52,216 bases of DNA, from the NCBI GenBank assembly GCA_019748395.1, contig JAIEPM010000231.1, forward strand, positions 1-52,216. The letters are read 5' to 3'. The position numbers and the translations under genes were made by a program. The notes beneath the pieces are model-generated. The model did no database searches, was not told where the DNA came from, and worked only from the letters and a program-made list of their open reading frames with translations. This document shows, piece after piece, positions 17,944-26,745 of the stretch (position 1 is the stretch's first letter; each line of letters opens with the position of its first letter). This stretch comes from Candidatus Obscuribacterales bacterium. GTDB lineage: Bacteria; Cyanobacteriota; Vampirovibrionia; Obscuribacterales; Obscuribacteraceae.

Positions 17944-19492
17944 TTGGATGCCCAGCGTCGGCGATATTGTTTTCATATTGCTTTTGCAGTTCATTCTTTT
18001 GATCATACCTAATTTTATTTACGGTGACGGCTCGACCGGCTGGCATCTGGTTACCGGGCAGTACATTCTTGAGCATGGACAGATACCTCGCAGTGATTTG
18101 ATTTCGTATACATTTCCGGATAAACCCTGGGTCGCATACGAATGGCTGTTTGATGCTTTTATCGCCGGGCTCGATAAAATCGGCGGCTTGAAACTACTTG
18201 CTGTTGTATGCAGCAGCGCCATCTCATTGCTTTTCTTGCTTCTCTACGAAGACTGCCGCCGACGCGGCGCTCATTTCTTTCAGGCAATGACTCTTTGTGT
18301 GATGGGAGCGCTTATTTCAGCGATACACTGGCTTGTGCGCCCGCACCTCGTTACATTTTTTGCGGTCTTTATTTACAGCAGAAGCTTGCAGGAATTTGTC
18401 GAGGAAAAAATTTCGGCAAAGAAGCTTTTCCTTATACTCTCGCTGAGCATGCTGCTTTGGGTGAATTGCCATCCGGCTTTCTTAATGGGCATCGTTATGG
18501 TGGTAATTTATCTTGCTGCGGATTTTATTGCCTGGATTTGTAATTCCGAAAAACAAACTGCCGATCTTCTGTTTAAGAGAATGAAGGTTTTTGCTCTTGC
18601 CCTTCTTTTGATCTCGGCCTCTACTTTGGCGAATCCATACGGTATTGAACTCTATAAATACATTCTTGAGTATCTTCATCAATCAGTGGTTTTAAGTCAA
18701 AACGATGAGTTTTCCTCTCCTGTTTTTCATGGACAACTACAATCCGTATTGCTTGAGCTCTTTTACTTTGCACTTGCTCTTGGTCTTGTTTCTACCCAGA
18801 AGAAGCCGAATCTGGGGCGCTTCTTGCTGGTTCTTGCCTTTGCCCACTTATCTCTTTCAGCCCGGCGTAATATGCCGCTTTTTGTCATTGTTTCTCTGCC
18901 GTTCATTGCCGAACTCCTGGCGAATAGTCGATTCAATTGTTTTGCCGGGCTTGGCAATGCAAGGCTTGCACCCTGGCTGAATTTCCTGAAAGAACGCTGG
19001 CTTTCAATTGGAAGAACAATTGATGAAACTGAATTTTCCTGCACCAGGCACGCAATTCCGATTGCATTCGTTTTGCTCTTTGCGGTTTCCTGTCTGGGTG
19101 ATGGTAAGGCTCTCGGTTTTCAATTGATAAAGTCGGACTTTGATCCTAAAAACAAACCTGTTGATGTTTTGAAATGCTTGAAAGAGAAGAATCTTGATGA
19201 AAAACACGGATTGAGCTACGACAATTGGGGTGGCTATATCCGTTATAAGACCGGGATGAGAGTCTTTATCGATGATCGCTCGGACTTTTATGGTGAAAAG
19301 TTCTATCTGGAATATGCTGATGCGGCAACCGTGCAAAGCAACTGGCAGCAAGTTCTGGACAAGCATAAAATCGACTGGATTTTGTTTCCAAACAACAGTC
19401 TTCTGGTTGCCAACTTAAAGACTGCAGCGAACTGGAAACTGCTTTGCGAAGATCAGGCAAGTTGTCTTTATGTGCGTCGCTCAAAAGATTGA
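17930..19492 (+). CDS. Multi-pass membrane protein, GT-C-like
   Basis: About 520 aa from the ATG at 17930, preceded by GGGAGCGGG and overlapping the glycosyltransferase stop by 14 bases, so translation is likely coupled. Around ten hydrophobic segments span residues 10-400. The first outer loop is acidic and aromatic, with DGSTGWHLVTGQYILEHG, which fits a GT-C type loop with catalytic acids. After the last transmembrane helix a soluble domain contains YDNWGGYIRYK and VFIDDRSDFYGEKF, a pattern seen in uncharacterised bacterial membrane proteins related to GT-C transferases. Together with the DPM-like enzyme it may glycosylate a lipid, polymer or protein outside the cytoplasmic membrane. The specific activity is not known. 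Confidence 0.75.
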   Translation: MMRPSWMPSVGDIVFILLLQFILLIIPNFIYGDGSTGWHLVTGQYILEHGQIPRSDLISYTFPDKPWVAYEWLFDAFIAGLDKIGGLKLLAVVCSSAISLLFLLLYEDCRRRGAHFFQAMTLCVMGALISAIHWLVRPHLVTFFAVFIYSRSLQEFVEEKISAKKLFLILSLSMLLWVNCHPAFLMGIVMVVIYLAADFIAWICNSEKQTADLLFKRMKVFALALLLISASTLANPYGIELYKYILEYLHQSVVLSQNDEFSSPVFHGQLQSVLLELFYFALALGLVSTQKKPNLGRFLLVLAFAHLSLSARRNMPLFVIVSLPFIAELLANSRFNCFAGLGNARLAPWLNFLKERWLSIGRTIDETEFSCTRHAIPIAFVLLFAVSCLGDGKALGFQLIKSDFDPKNKPVDVLKCLKEKNLDEKHGLSYDNWGGYIRYKTGMRVFIDDRSDFYGEKFYLEYADAATVQSNWQQVLDKHKIDWILFPNNSLLVANLKTAANWKLLCEDQASCLYVRRSKD

Positions 19493-19505
19493 TTTGAGTT
19501 TGCTT

Positions 19506-20306
19506 CTAGTGACTTGCAGCCTGGCTTTTGCATTGCTCTAGGGCAATTCGAACTTCTTCGTGAATGAGTGAGTTTGTAGCAAGAACATGACCGGAGTTAA
19601 GATCAAATTCCTTGCCTGTTGGGTCGCTGACACTGCCGCCTGCTTCTCTCAGAATTACAAGACCGGCTGCCAGATCCCACGGTGATAATTTGAATTCCCA
19701 GAAGCCATCGAGTCTGCCTGCCGCCACAAAACACATATCGAGAGCCGCAGAGCCATCCCTGCGAACACCATGACAGAGATCCGTGAGTGTTTGAAACTCG
19801 ATCATATTGCTATGGGCGGCTCTTTTAGAATCAGGAGGAAAACCGGTGGCAAGAAGACTTTCAGCTAATTTGCTTTGTTTGGAAACTTTGATTTTGCTTT
19901 CGTTTAGAAAAGCGCCTTTGCCTCTTTCTGCATGAAATAGCTCATTTGAAACCGGGTTGAAAACCATGCCCAGGAGCATTTCGCCGTCGTCTTCAAAGCC
20001 TATTGAGACTGAAAAGAAAGGATAACTGTGCGCGTAATTTGTGGTGCCATCCAGGGGATCTATTAACCAGCGTTGCTTGGCAGAGCTTTTGTGCGCTCCT
20101 GATTCTTCCCCGAGAATCTGATGATCAGGGAATTGTTCTCTGATTATGCGAATCACTTCAGCCTCGGAGGCTTTATCCGCTTCCGTTACCAGGTTGAAAG
20201 CGCCCTTGTAATCGATGCTGCTGAGCTTTCCAAGCTTTTCTTTCAGAATTGCTCCTGCCGCCTGAGCGGCTTGCAAAGCTGTGGAACGAACTAAATCAAG
20301 GCTCAT
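19506..20306 (-). CDS. Inositol monophosphatase family protein (SuhB-like)
   Basis: 266 aa from the ATG at 20306, which has GAAGGTGA six bases upstream; an in-frame TTG six bases earlier is less likely. The lithium-sensitive phosphatase signatures are intact: ILGEESG, then WLIDPLDGTTNYAHSYPFFS holding three metal-binding acids, and the C-terminal SPWDLAAGLVILREAGG. Members dephosphorylate inositol-1-phosphate, related sugar phosphates or, in some lineages, histidinol phosphate. The protein is cytoplasmic. It converges on the membrane protein gene with a 13-base gap and is divergent from ileS. Substrate cannot be fixed from sequence alone. Confidence 0.92.
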   Translation of the reverse strand: MSLDLVRSTALQAAQAAGAILKEKLGKLSSIDYKGAFNLVTEADKASEAEVIRIIREQFPDHQILGEESGAHKSSAKQRWLIDPLDGTTNYAHSYPFFSVSIGFEDDGEMLLGMVFNPVSNELFHAERGKGAFLNESKIKVSKQSKLAESLLATGFPPDSKRAAHSNMIEFQTLTDLCHGVRRDGSAALDMCFVAAGRLDGFWEFKLSPWDLAAGLVILREAGGSVSDPTGKEFDLNSGHVLATNSLIHEEVRIALEQCKSQAASH

Positions 20307-20363
20307 AGTCAATCACCTTCTGCTTGGCTGCCAAATGCAGCTTAGTTTACTAGATTAAAGGCA

Positions 20364-20392
20364 TTCAAGAAGCGAGCAGCAAAGAGTATATA
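20364..20392 (+). promoter_or_regulatory. Possible ileS promoter
   Basis: TTCAAG at 20364-20369 and TATATA at 20387-20392 are separated by 17 bases. The predicted start of transcription would be near 20399, giving a leader of about 230 bases before ileS. Confidence 0.4.
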
Positions 20393-20398
20393 AGAATC

Positions 20399-20627
20399 AT
20401 TAAAAAGGGCGCTCGGCTCTGTTGATATTGCTCATGGCTTCGGGTCTAATTAGACTAGAGACTGAGCCATGCAGATTATCTGCGAAGGGTTTTAAATCGT
20501 GTTTTGCAACTTTGCAATCATTATTAGCTCCTGACTGCTGGCGCGGATTCTTCATCGATTCGCTCCAGCGCCCGGTCGCTGGATTTTTTGTTATTAGGCG
20601 CCTTGCGCTAAAAAAGGATAAGCAAAT
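20399..20627 (+). promoter_or_regulatory. Long ileS leader with alternative hairpins (possible attenuator)
   Basis: CCAGCG, loop CCCGGT, CGCTGG (20565-20582) is a perfect 6-bp stem followed by ATTTTTTG, a terminator-like element 45 bases before ileS. The same CCAGCG arm can instead pair with the upstream GCTGGCGCG at about 20538-20546, so the two structures exclude each other. No T-box consensus (TGGNACCGCGG) was found. A weak 69-codon frame starting TTG at 20422 ends in an ATGA overlap with ileS, but it lacks a ribosome binding site. Control by attenuation is an inference. Confidence 0.4.
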
Positions 20628-23459
20628 ATGAGTACTGAGAAAGCTGGATCCGTCCATCTGCCCAAAACATCCTTCCCCATGAAAGCCAACAGTGCGGTCA
20701 GGGAAGTTGAAATCCAGAAAATGTGGGACGAGAAGGATGTTTATGCTCGCAATTTGAAGCAGCGCGAGTCCAGCCAGAAATTCATCTTGCATGATGGTCC
20801 TCCCTATCTCAGCTCGAGCAAAATACATATAGGTACGGCGCTCAATAAAATATTGAAAGACATCGTCACCAAGTACAAAGCTCTGCGCGGTTTTTATTCG
20901 CCTTATGTCCCGGGCTACGACAGTCACGGCTTGCCCATCGAAAATGCAGTGCTGAAAGATGTTAAAGGCGGTCGTCATTCGATGACTCCTGTTGAATTGC
21001 GCACGCGCTGCAAAGAATTCGCTCTCAAGAATTTGAAAGGTCAGGAGGCCAATTTCCGCCGTCTGGGAGTCTGGGGCGACTGGGAGCATCCGTATATAAC
21101 TCTCGATGCTAAATTCGAAGCGGCACAGGTGCGCGTTTTCGGCAAAATGGCAGCTGCCGGATACCTCTACAAAGGGTTGAAACCTGTGTCCTGGTGTCCA
21201 AATTGCGAAACCGCTCTTGCCGAAGCTGAAGTCGAATACGCAGACCATACTTCCAATGCTATCTTCGTGAAGTTTTCAGTGTCTGAAGATTCGCTTTCTA
21301 AGCTACCGGAGCAGGTCAAAAACGAGAAAGATGTTTCATTCGTAATCTGGACCACCACTCCCTGGACACTGCCGGCTAACCTCGGTGTTGCTGTTTATCC
21401 AGACTTCAATTATTTGTTCGTGAAAGTACCGGGGCACGGTGTTCTGGTCATGGCTGAAAAATTGAAGAGCGCCGTGCTTCAAGCTGCCGCCGTTGAAGAG
21501 AGTGAGACTGTTGTGCTGGCTAGCGCTTCCGGAAAAACATTTGATTTGCTTGAATGTCGACATCCCTTTATCGACAGACGCAGTCTTGTGATGCTTGGTG
21601 ATCATGTTACGGACGACACCGGTACAGGCTGTGTGCATACGGCGCCCGGTCATGGTCCTGAAGACTTTATCCTTGGCAATAAATACAAAATAGGTGTTCT
21701 GTCGCCTGTCGATGGTCGTGGTTGCTTCACAGAGGAAGGCGGCAAGTTCGCTGGTCTTCGTTATGACAAAGCTAACGAGCCGATACTTGAACATTTGAAA
21801 GAACTCGGCAAACTTTTGCACGCTTCTAAAACAACACACAGCTACCCGCATTGCTGGCGCTGTAAAAAACCGCTGATCTTCCGGGCTACAGAACAATGGT
21901 TTGCATCTGTGGATGGCTTCCGTGCCAAAGCGCTTGCGGCTATCGATTCTGTGGAATGGTTGCCTGCTTCCGGTCGCAATCGCATCTACAGCATGGTCGA
22001 AAATCGTTCCGACTGGTGTATCAGCCGTCAGCGAGCCTGGGGAGTGCCGATACCGGTTTTCTATTCGAAGAAAACCGGCAAGCCTTTGCTGGATGAAGCC
22101 GTGATCAATCGTGTCGCCGATGTTTTTGCAAAGGAAGGCTCGGATGCCTGGTGGTTGCGTGAGCCCGAATATTTTCTTGGTGCCGGATTCAGCTGTCCCG
22201 ACGGTGGCAGCGAATTCACTAAGGAAAGCGACATAATGGATGTCTGGTTTGATTCAGGCGTAACACATTCATCGGTTATCGATGCCCGTCCGGAATTGCG
22301 CGGAACACCCTGCGAGATGTATCTTGAAGGAAGCGACCAGCACCGTGGATGGTTCCAGAGCTCGCTTCTGACCAGTGTTGCGGCCAAAGGCTGCGCTCCA
22401 TATAAAACCGTTTTGACTCATGGTTTTGTGGTTGACGAAAGTGGTCGCAAGATGTCCAAGTCCGTCGGCAATGTGGTGGAACCGGATGAAGTGATCAAGC
22501 AATATGGTGCTGATGTGCTTCGTCTCTGGGTCGCTTCTGTGAACTATACGGATGATGTACCGATCGGCAAGAACATGCTGGCGCAATTAGCCGAAGTCTA
22601 TCGCAAACTGAGAAACACAGCACGATTTCTACTGGGTAATCTGCACGAATTCGACCCGGCAGATGCTGTTTCTTATGATGAGTTGAGCAAGCTTGATCAC
22701 TATGTGCTGCATCGGCTTCAGGAGGTTTTGCAACAGGTTCAGGAAGATTTTGACCGCTACGAGTTCTTCAAGTACTATCAAGTTTTGCAGAACTTTTGCA
22801 ACGTCGATCTGTCCGCTTTTTATTTCGATATAGTCAAAGATACTCTTTATACATCTGCGAAAAAATCGAAAAAGCGCCGCGCCGTGCAAACAGTGCTATA
22901 CGAAGTGTTACACGCTCTCGTGCGTTTGCTTGTGCCCGTAACACCGCATATGGCGGAGGATATCTGGCAACACTGTCCGGAGAATCTGCGAGGCAAAGAA
23001 GATAGCGCTTTGCTTCTTGATTATCCTATGGTGAAAACAGAGTATCTTAAACCGGAACTCGATGAATTCTGGAAAGATTTGATCAGTGTCCGCTATGTCG
23101 TCAACAAAGCTTTGGAACTCGCTCGTGCCGAACGCAAAATCGGCAGCTCGCTGGAAGCACAGGTTATGTTGAAAGTTGATAGCCCTGAGCTGCTTCAGAA
23201 GCTGAACTCCTTGAGCAATGATCTGACAGGGCTTTTCATCACATCTCAGGCTACAGTTCTCGACCAGAGCGGGGAACTTGCCCAGAGCAACGGTTTCCTG
23301 GCTGACGTCAATGAAGCCGGAGTTCGAGTGGTCGTTTTGCCCGCGCAGGGCAGCAAATGCGGCAGATGCTGGAAGTTTTCCGACAAGGTCGGGTTGGATG
23401 GCAGCTATCCGGAATATTGCGATGTTTGTGCTGAAGCCTTAAGCCTGGACGCCAAATAG
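20628..23459 (+). CDS. ileS: Isoleucine--tRNA ligase
   Basis: 943 aa, normal for bacterial IleRS with a C-terminal zinc site. Order: catalytic N-terminus with HDGPPYLSSSKIHIGTALNK near residue 50-75; a CP1 editing domain including HVTDDTGTGCVHTAPGHGPE; the second half of the Rossmann fold with LEGSDQHRGWFQSSLL; KMSKSVGN near 608; an anticodon-binding helical domain; and a C-terminal CGRCWKF...CDVCAEAL zinc knuckle. The enzyme charges tRNA-Ile and edits valine. The class I HIGH motif reads HIGT here, so its fourth residue is changed. The start has AAAAGGATAAGC upstream. Its long leader suggests control at transcription elongation. Confidence 0.97.
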   Translation: MSTEKAGSVHLPKTSFPMKANSAVREVEIQKMWDEKDVYARNLKQRESSQKFILHDGPPYLSSSKIHIGTALNKILKDIVTKYKALRGFYSPYVPGYDSHGLPIENAVLKDVKGGRHSMTPVELRTRCKEFALKNLKGQEANFRRLGVWGDWEHPYITLDAKFEAAQVRVFGKMAAAGYLYKGLKPVSWCPNCETALAEAEVEYADHTSNAIFVKFSVSEDSLSKLPEQVKNEKDVSFVIWTTTPWTLPANLGVAVYPDFNYLFVKVPGHGVLVMAEKLKSAVLQAAAVEESETVVLASASGKTFDLLECRHPFIDRRSLVMLGDHVTDDTGTGCVHTAPGHGPEDFILGNKYKIGVLSPVDGRGCFTEEGGKFAGLRYDKANEPILEHLKELGKLLHASKTTHSYPHCWRCKKPLIFRATEQWFASVDGFRAKALAAIDSVEWLPASGRNRIYSMVENRSDWCISRQRAWGVPIPVFYSKKTGKPLLDEAVINRVADVFAKEGSDAWWLREPEYFLGAGFSCPDGGSEFTKESDIMDVWFDSGVTHSSVIDARPELRGTPCEMYLEGSDQHRGWFQSSLLTSVAAKGCAPYKTVLTHGFVVDESGRKMSKSVGNVVEPDEVIKQYGADVLRLWVASVNYTDDVPIGKNMLAQLAEVYRKLRNTARFLLGNLHEFDPADAVSYDELSKLDHYVLHRLQEVLQQVQEDFDRYEFFKYYQVLQNFCNVDLSAFYFDIVKDTLYTSAKKSKKRRAVQTVLYEVLHALVRLLVPVTPHMAEDIWQHCPENLRGKEDSALLLDYPMVKTEYLKPELDEFWKDLISVRYVVNKALELARAERKIGSSLEAQVMLKVDSPELLQKLNSLSNDLTGLFITSQATVLDQSGELAQSNGFLADVNEAGVRVVVLPAQGSKCGRCWKFSDKVGLDGSYPEYCDVCAEALSLDAK

Positions 23460-23547
23460 CACGGATTTGATCCGGCCGAATTAATGATTTGTTGCACCGT
23501 TTTTACAAATGCGGTTCATTATCTTCTCATCGGCTGGAGCGTAAATC

Positions 23548-23994
23548 ATGAACCAAACAAACAATTATCCGCAGGAAATTCGCAGCTATTTGGCTTCAAG
23601 CAAGGATGACGAGACTGCAGTAAAGAGCTTCCTGAAAGGAGCTCCCAAAGAGGCTCGTGGAACTAAGGTTGTTTCTAGAACAAGATTTGAAGAGTCCTCT
23701 CGTAAGTCCACTTCAAGACCACGCCTGGATTTTAATCCTCTGGGCGGCAGTGAAATGGAAGTTAGAGCCTGGCTTGGCCTTCATGAGCGTGGCATGAGTG
23801 CCGATAGACTGGAAAAACTTAAGAAGCGCGTGATTATAGGTGCCATTGCGGTCTTAGCATTTGTTGGTATTTTAATCACCCATCCGATTGATTCTGTTAA
23901 GTCGCCTGCTGTCTCTACGGAAGTAACTCAGACCTTTTCACAGGGTATTTCGATTGGCAGTTCTTCGGCTGGCAATCCTGATATTGAAAACTAG
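23548..23994 (+). CDS. Hypothetical protein with one transmembrane helix
   Basis: 148 aa, ATG preceded by GGAGCG. Residues 1-95 are polar, basic and Ser/Arg-rich, with a compact segment NPLGGSEMEVRAWLGLHERG. A transmembrane helix (VIIGAIAVLAFVGILIT) covers about 97-113 after the positive KLKKR, so the N-terminus is predicted inside and the Ser/Thr-rich 35-residue tail outside. It follows ileS by 88 bases on the same strand and converges with the cytochrome gene with only nine bases between. No family was recognised. Confidence 0.75.
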   Translation: MNQTNNYPQEIRSYLASSKDDETAVKSFLKGAPKEARGTKVVSRTRFEESSRKSTSRPRLDFNPLGGSEMEVRAWLGLHERGMSADRLEKLKKRVIIGAIAVLAFVGILITHPIDSVKSPAVSTEVTQTFSQGISIGSSSAGNPDIEN

Positions 23995-24003
23995 TTTTTC
24001 ATT

Positions 24004-25365
24004 TCAAAGAGATTGCAGAAATTCCAGAAGTTCATTCTTTTCAGTCTCGCATAGGGCGTTAAAACTGGCAGCTGCTTGCTCTGCCTGTCCGCCATGGAGC
24101 ATGATTGCTTCGCTCAGGGACTTTGCTCTGCCGTCATGTAAATATTGTTTCCTTTTTCGGATGCCCCAGAGTGGGGCTGTCCGCCATTCCGAGGCTGAAG
24201 CTCTGCCCTCCGGAATTCCGTCTGCCAGATCGTTTCCCATATGATGAACCAGAAAATCTGAGTAAGCTGCTACCGGCTTGTTTTCCAAAGCTTCAATTTC
24301 AATGAAATCCAGGTCTGGAAATTTGCTGTCGGGGTCCACCACCGTAACTTTTTCGGCACTGCGTAATTCCGGTACATGACAGAATGCACAACCGAGCTTT
24401 TCAAATGTTTGCTCACCACGTTTTACCGCTGGTGTAATTTTGCCTCTTTCCGGGGCTGCAAGCAGTGACATGTAATAGGTTAACTCAGCCTGAATTTTTC
24501 CATTGTCGTTCGGTTCGGAAGCTACGAATGAGCTTAAGCAAGTCGGTAGTTTAGATTCGCCGCCAGGAGCTCGGACTTTTGGGTTGCTGGGGCTGCTTAT
24601 TCCGATAGCATCGTTCATCATGTCTGCTGCTACCATCAGCAAGTTAGATTCAATGCACTTCTGTCCAAAACGATTTATGCGAGATTCGAAAGTAAGTCTG
24701 TCTTTGCGGTCCAGAACACGGCCGACTGCGTCGACGTCCAGCTCTAGCTGCTGTTCTTCCAGCTTATCGATTTGATTGTCGGGAATGGCGTTAATCAGCC
24801 CTACTCCGTCTAGACTGCGAGCTATTCTTGTAGAGACAAAATCGCAATCTTTCGGAATTCCAATAGTTTCGACTTTGCAATCCTTTAGTGCCGCAATAGA
24901 CTCGCTAAGTGAATGTTTCTCGACCAGACCCATTCCTTGATTCTCGTAAAAATGAACGTCCCTCAGCGTGGCGCTGCTCTTAAGCAGGCTTTTTGAAGCC
25001 TTCGGATCTTTTCTACTTGCAAATAAAATCAGAGAACGCGATGCAAGTGAGTTCTTGTTTTCAATTGCGGCAAGATCATTTGAATTGGATTGCTCTGAGT
25101 CATGGCAGCTTGCGCAACTTTTAGCGTTGTAAACCGGACCCAGACCTTCTTGAGCGGTAAATTCATGTTGGAAGGTTTTAGCGCAGCGTTCAAACTTGGA
25201 CTTTTGTTGAGCCGTAAGACCGGCAACAGGCGTTGCGATTTGTTTTTTTGGGGAAGCAGTTTGCAGGGGTGAGCAACTTACCAGCATTGTCAGAGAAAGC
25301 AAAATTGCAGATTGTTTGAATAAATGAGCTCGGTTGTTTGGGGCAAGAAGTCTTATTTTTGTCAT
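24004..25365 (-). CDS. Diheme c-type lipoprotein, DUF1111/thiol oxidoreductase-like family
   Basis: About 453 aa from the ATG at 25365 (a TTG 15 bases earlier is in frame). A lipoprotein signal ends in LVSC near residue 31. The mature protein has two c-heme sites: CASCHDS near residue 84, inside FTAQEGLGPVYNAKSCASCH, and CAFCHVPEL near 330. The C-terminal RTAPLWGIRKRKQYLHDG is the conserved end of the DUF1111 diheme family, distantly related to MauG and cytochrome c peroxidases. These proteins are periplasmic or outer-membrane redox proteins of uncertain substrate. It is the last gene of a seven-gene co-directional run, 56 bases after the HMA-TPR gene, suggesting a shared envelope redox or metal function. 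Confidence 0.88.
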   Translation of the reverse strand: MTKIRLLAPNNRAHLFKQSAILLSLTMLVSCSPLQTASPKKQIATPVAGLTAQQKSKFERCAKTFQHEFTAQEGLGPVYNAKSCASCHDSEQSNSNDLAAIENKNSLASRSLILFASRKDPKASKSLLKSSATLRDVHFYENQGMGLVEKHSLSESIAALKDCKVETIGIPKDCDFVSTRIARSLDGVGLINAIPDNQIDKLEEQQLELDVDAVGRVLDRKDRLTFESRINRFGQKCIESNLLMVAADMMNDAIGISSPSNPKVRAPGGESKLPTCLSSFVASEPNDNGKIQAELTYYMSLLAAPERGKITPAVKRGEQTFEKLGCAFCHVPELRSAEKVTVVDPDSKFPDLDFIEIEALENKPVAAYSDFLVHHMGNDLADGIPEGRASASEWRTAPLWGIRKRKQYLHDGRAKSLSEAIMLHGGQAEQAAASFNALCETEKNELLEFLQSL

Positions 25366-25421
25366 GAAATTTGGTCTCAAATGTTAAAGCTTTAGCTATG
25401 CCATGAAAATGAACCGACTCT

Positions 25422-26732
25422 CTAAACGGGGCGGAAGACGGAGGCTATACTGCTAAATGCTTTTCTAAGCTGCTCTCTCAAAATGGCGGCGTAGTTATGT
25501 TTCCAGTTCCAAATTTTGAGCATGCGAGATTCCAGTACTTTGCTCTTTTGTGGATCCTTTTTGCTGGCAATTTGCCACTGAACTAATGCTTCGTGATTCT
25601 TCCGTTCCTTCAATAAAACGCGAACCAGTTGCAGGCGCCATTCAAGATTTTCCGGACAAGACAATAGAGCGTTTTTATACGCCGTTTCTGCAACCAGGTA
25701 CCAGTTTTCCCTCGTTTGTTTTTGTGCAGGATGATTTGTGGTCAGGACACTGGCTCTTTTCAGGCATTGTTCTGCCAGAAAAGATTGGAATTCGGGACTT
25801 TTTAAGTGCTTCTTGCTCTGTCTTACAAGAACCTGGTAATCTGCAGCAGGAGCATTTAGTTTGTCGAAACATTGCTCAAGGATTTCATAACTGCCTTCTT
25901 TTTGCGGATAGTTCTTGACCAGTTCGGAAGCCTGTAGCAAAGCTTCAGGGTAATTTGTTGATTCGTAGGCGATCTGGGATAAAAGCCTCAGTGCGGCGTA
26001 AGAATTTGTCTTTTCTGAAAGTACCGTTCTGCATAGCTCTTGCACTTGATCATAGCGACCTGTGAACATGAGTGCGCAAGCAAGAGTTAGCCGAATCCTC
26101 CTTCTCTGGGCAGCTTCGTTAGCGGGTAGCGGCATAGAGTTTAGTTTCATAAGTAACGAGATTGATTCTTCGACTTTTCCGCTTTGAATCAGATTACGGG
26201 CAAAACGAAGCTGCGCCTCCAGTTTTCTTGATAATTCGAGTTCTTTGCTCGATTTCGTTTCTGCAGGCATAAGTAGCAGAGAGTCGCTGTTGAGCTCTGT
26301 GCACCAGAAGAGGTCTTTTGGCCAACCTTTCAAAAGCAAAGGGCTGCAGTTTTGATTTTGCTCACTAAGAGCAATCACCTCAAAGTTAAGTTGCCCTACT
26401 TGAGCAGCGACTTGCTCCTTGGAGATCTTGCTTTTGTCTATTGTAACTGTGGCGCTTGGTCTGAACTCACCCAGTTTTTTTTCAACGCTTAGCATCAAAA
26501 CCCCCGGATTTCGATGGAGCGTTGTTTCAACTGCTTTCCTGCAAGATAAGCAGCCAGCGCCTCCAATCTGGAACTTGATAATGCTCAAATTTGAAGTCCG
26601 AGAATCAGCCGGAGTGGCGGTCGTGTTAACTTGAACGGTCAGTTGTCGGGTCTGTACTGAGCTTGCAAGCGTCGGCGATACCACAGCAATAGCGCAGAGC
26701 ATCGCAATTCCCATTTTTGTGTTCTGTTTCAT
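25422..26732 (-). CDS. Exported HMA (CxxC) domain fused to TPR region
   Basis: 436 aa. A signal peptide covers residues 1-24 (core MGIAMLCAIAVVSPTLAS). Residues 50-118 form a heavy-metal-associated domain: SIIKFQIGGAGCLSCRKAVE with Cys61 and Cys64, then PSATVTIDKSKISKEQVAAQVGQLNFEV. This is the MerP/CopZ fold that binds Cu(I), Zn or Hg with the CxxC pair. From about residue 170 to the end there are five or more TPR-like helix pairs (for example YDQVQELCRTVLSEKTNSYAALRLLSQIAY). Fusion of an exported HMA domain to TPRs is unusual. The gene starts 13 bases after the TadG-like stop and is followed by the diheme lipoprotein gene. It could deliver metal to the cytochrome or to the assembled Tad-like structure; this is a guess from context. 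Confidence 0.85.
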   Translation of the reverse strand: MKQNTKMGIAMLCAIAVVSPTLASSVQTRQLTVQVNTTATPADSRTSNLSIIKFQIGGAGCLSCRKAVETTLHRNPGVLMLSVEKKLGEFRPSATVTIDKSKISKEQVAAQVGQLNFEVIALSEQNQNCSPLLLKGWPKDLFWCTELNSDSLLLMPAETKSSKELELSRKLEAQLRFARNLIQSGKVEESISLLMKLNSMPLPANEAAQRRRIRLTLACALMFTGRYDQVQELCRTVLSEKTNSYAALRLLSQIAYESTNYPEALLQASELVKNYPQKEGSYEILEQCFDKLNAPAADYQVLVRQSKKHLKSPEFQSFLAEQCLKRASVLTTNHPAQKQTRENWYLVAETAYKNALLSCPENLEWRLQLVRVLLKERKNHEALVQWQIASKKDPQKSKVLESRMLKIWNWKHNYAAILREQLRKAFSSIASVFRPV

Positions 26733-26745
26733 GTCGTTAACTCAT

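Noticed and set aside
20399-20627. T-box riboswitch before ileS
   Set aside because: Length and hairpin fit, but no T-box consensus or recognisable specifier stem could be found by eye.
20422-20631. 69-codon leader peptide ending in an ATGA overlap with ileS
   Set aside because: TTG start without ribosome binding site, and no run of isoleucine codons of the kind expected for leader-peptide attenuation.
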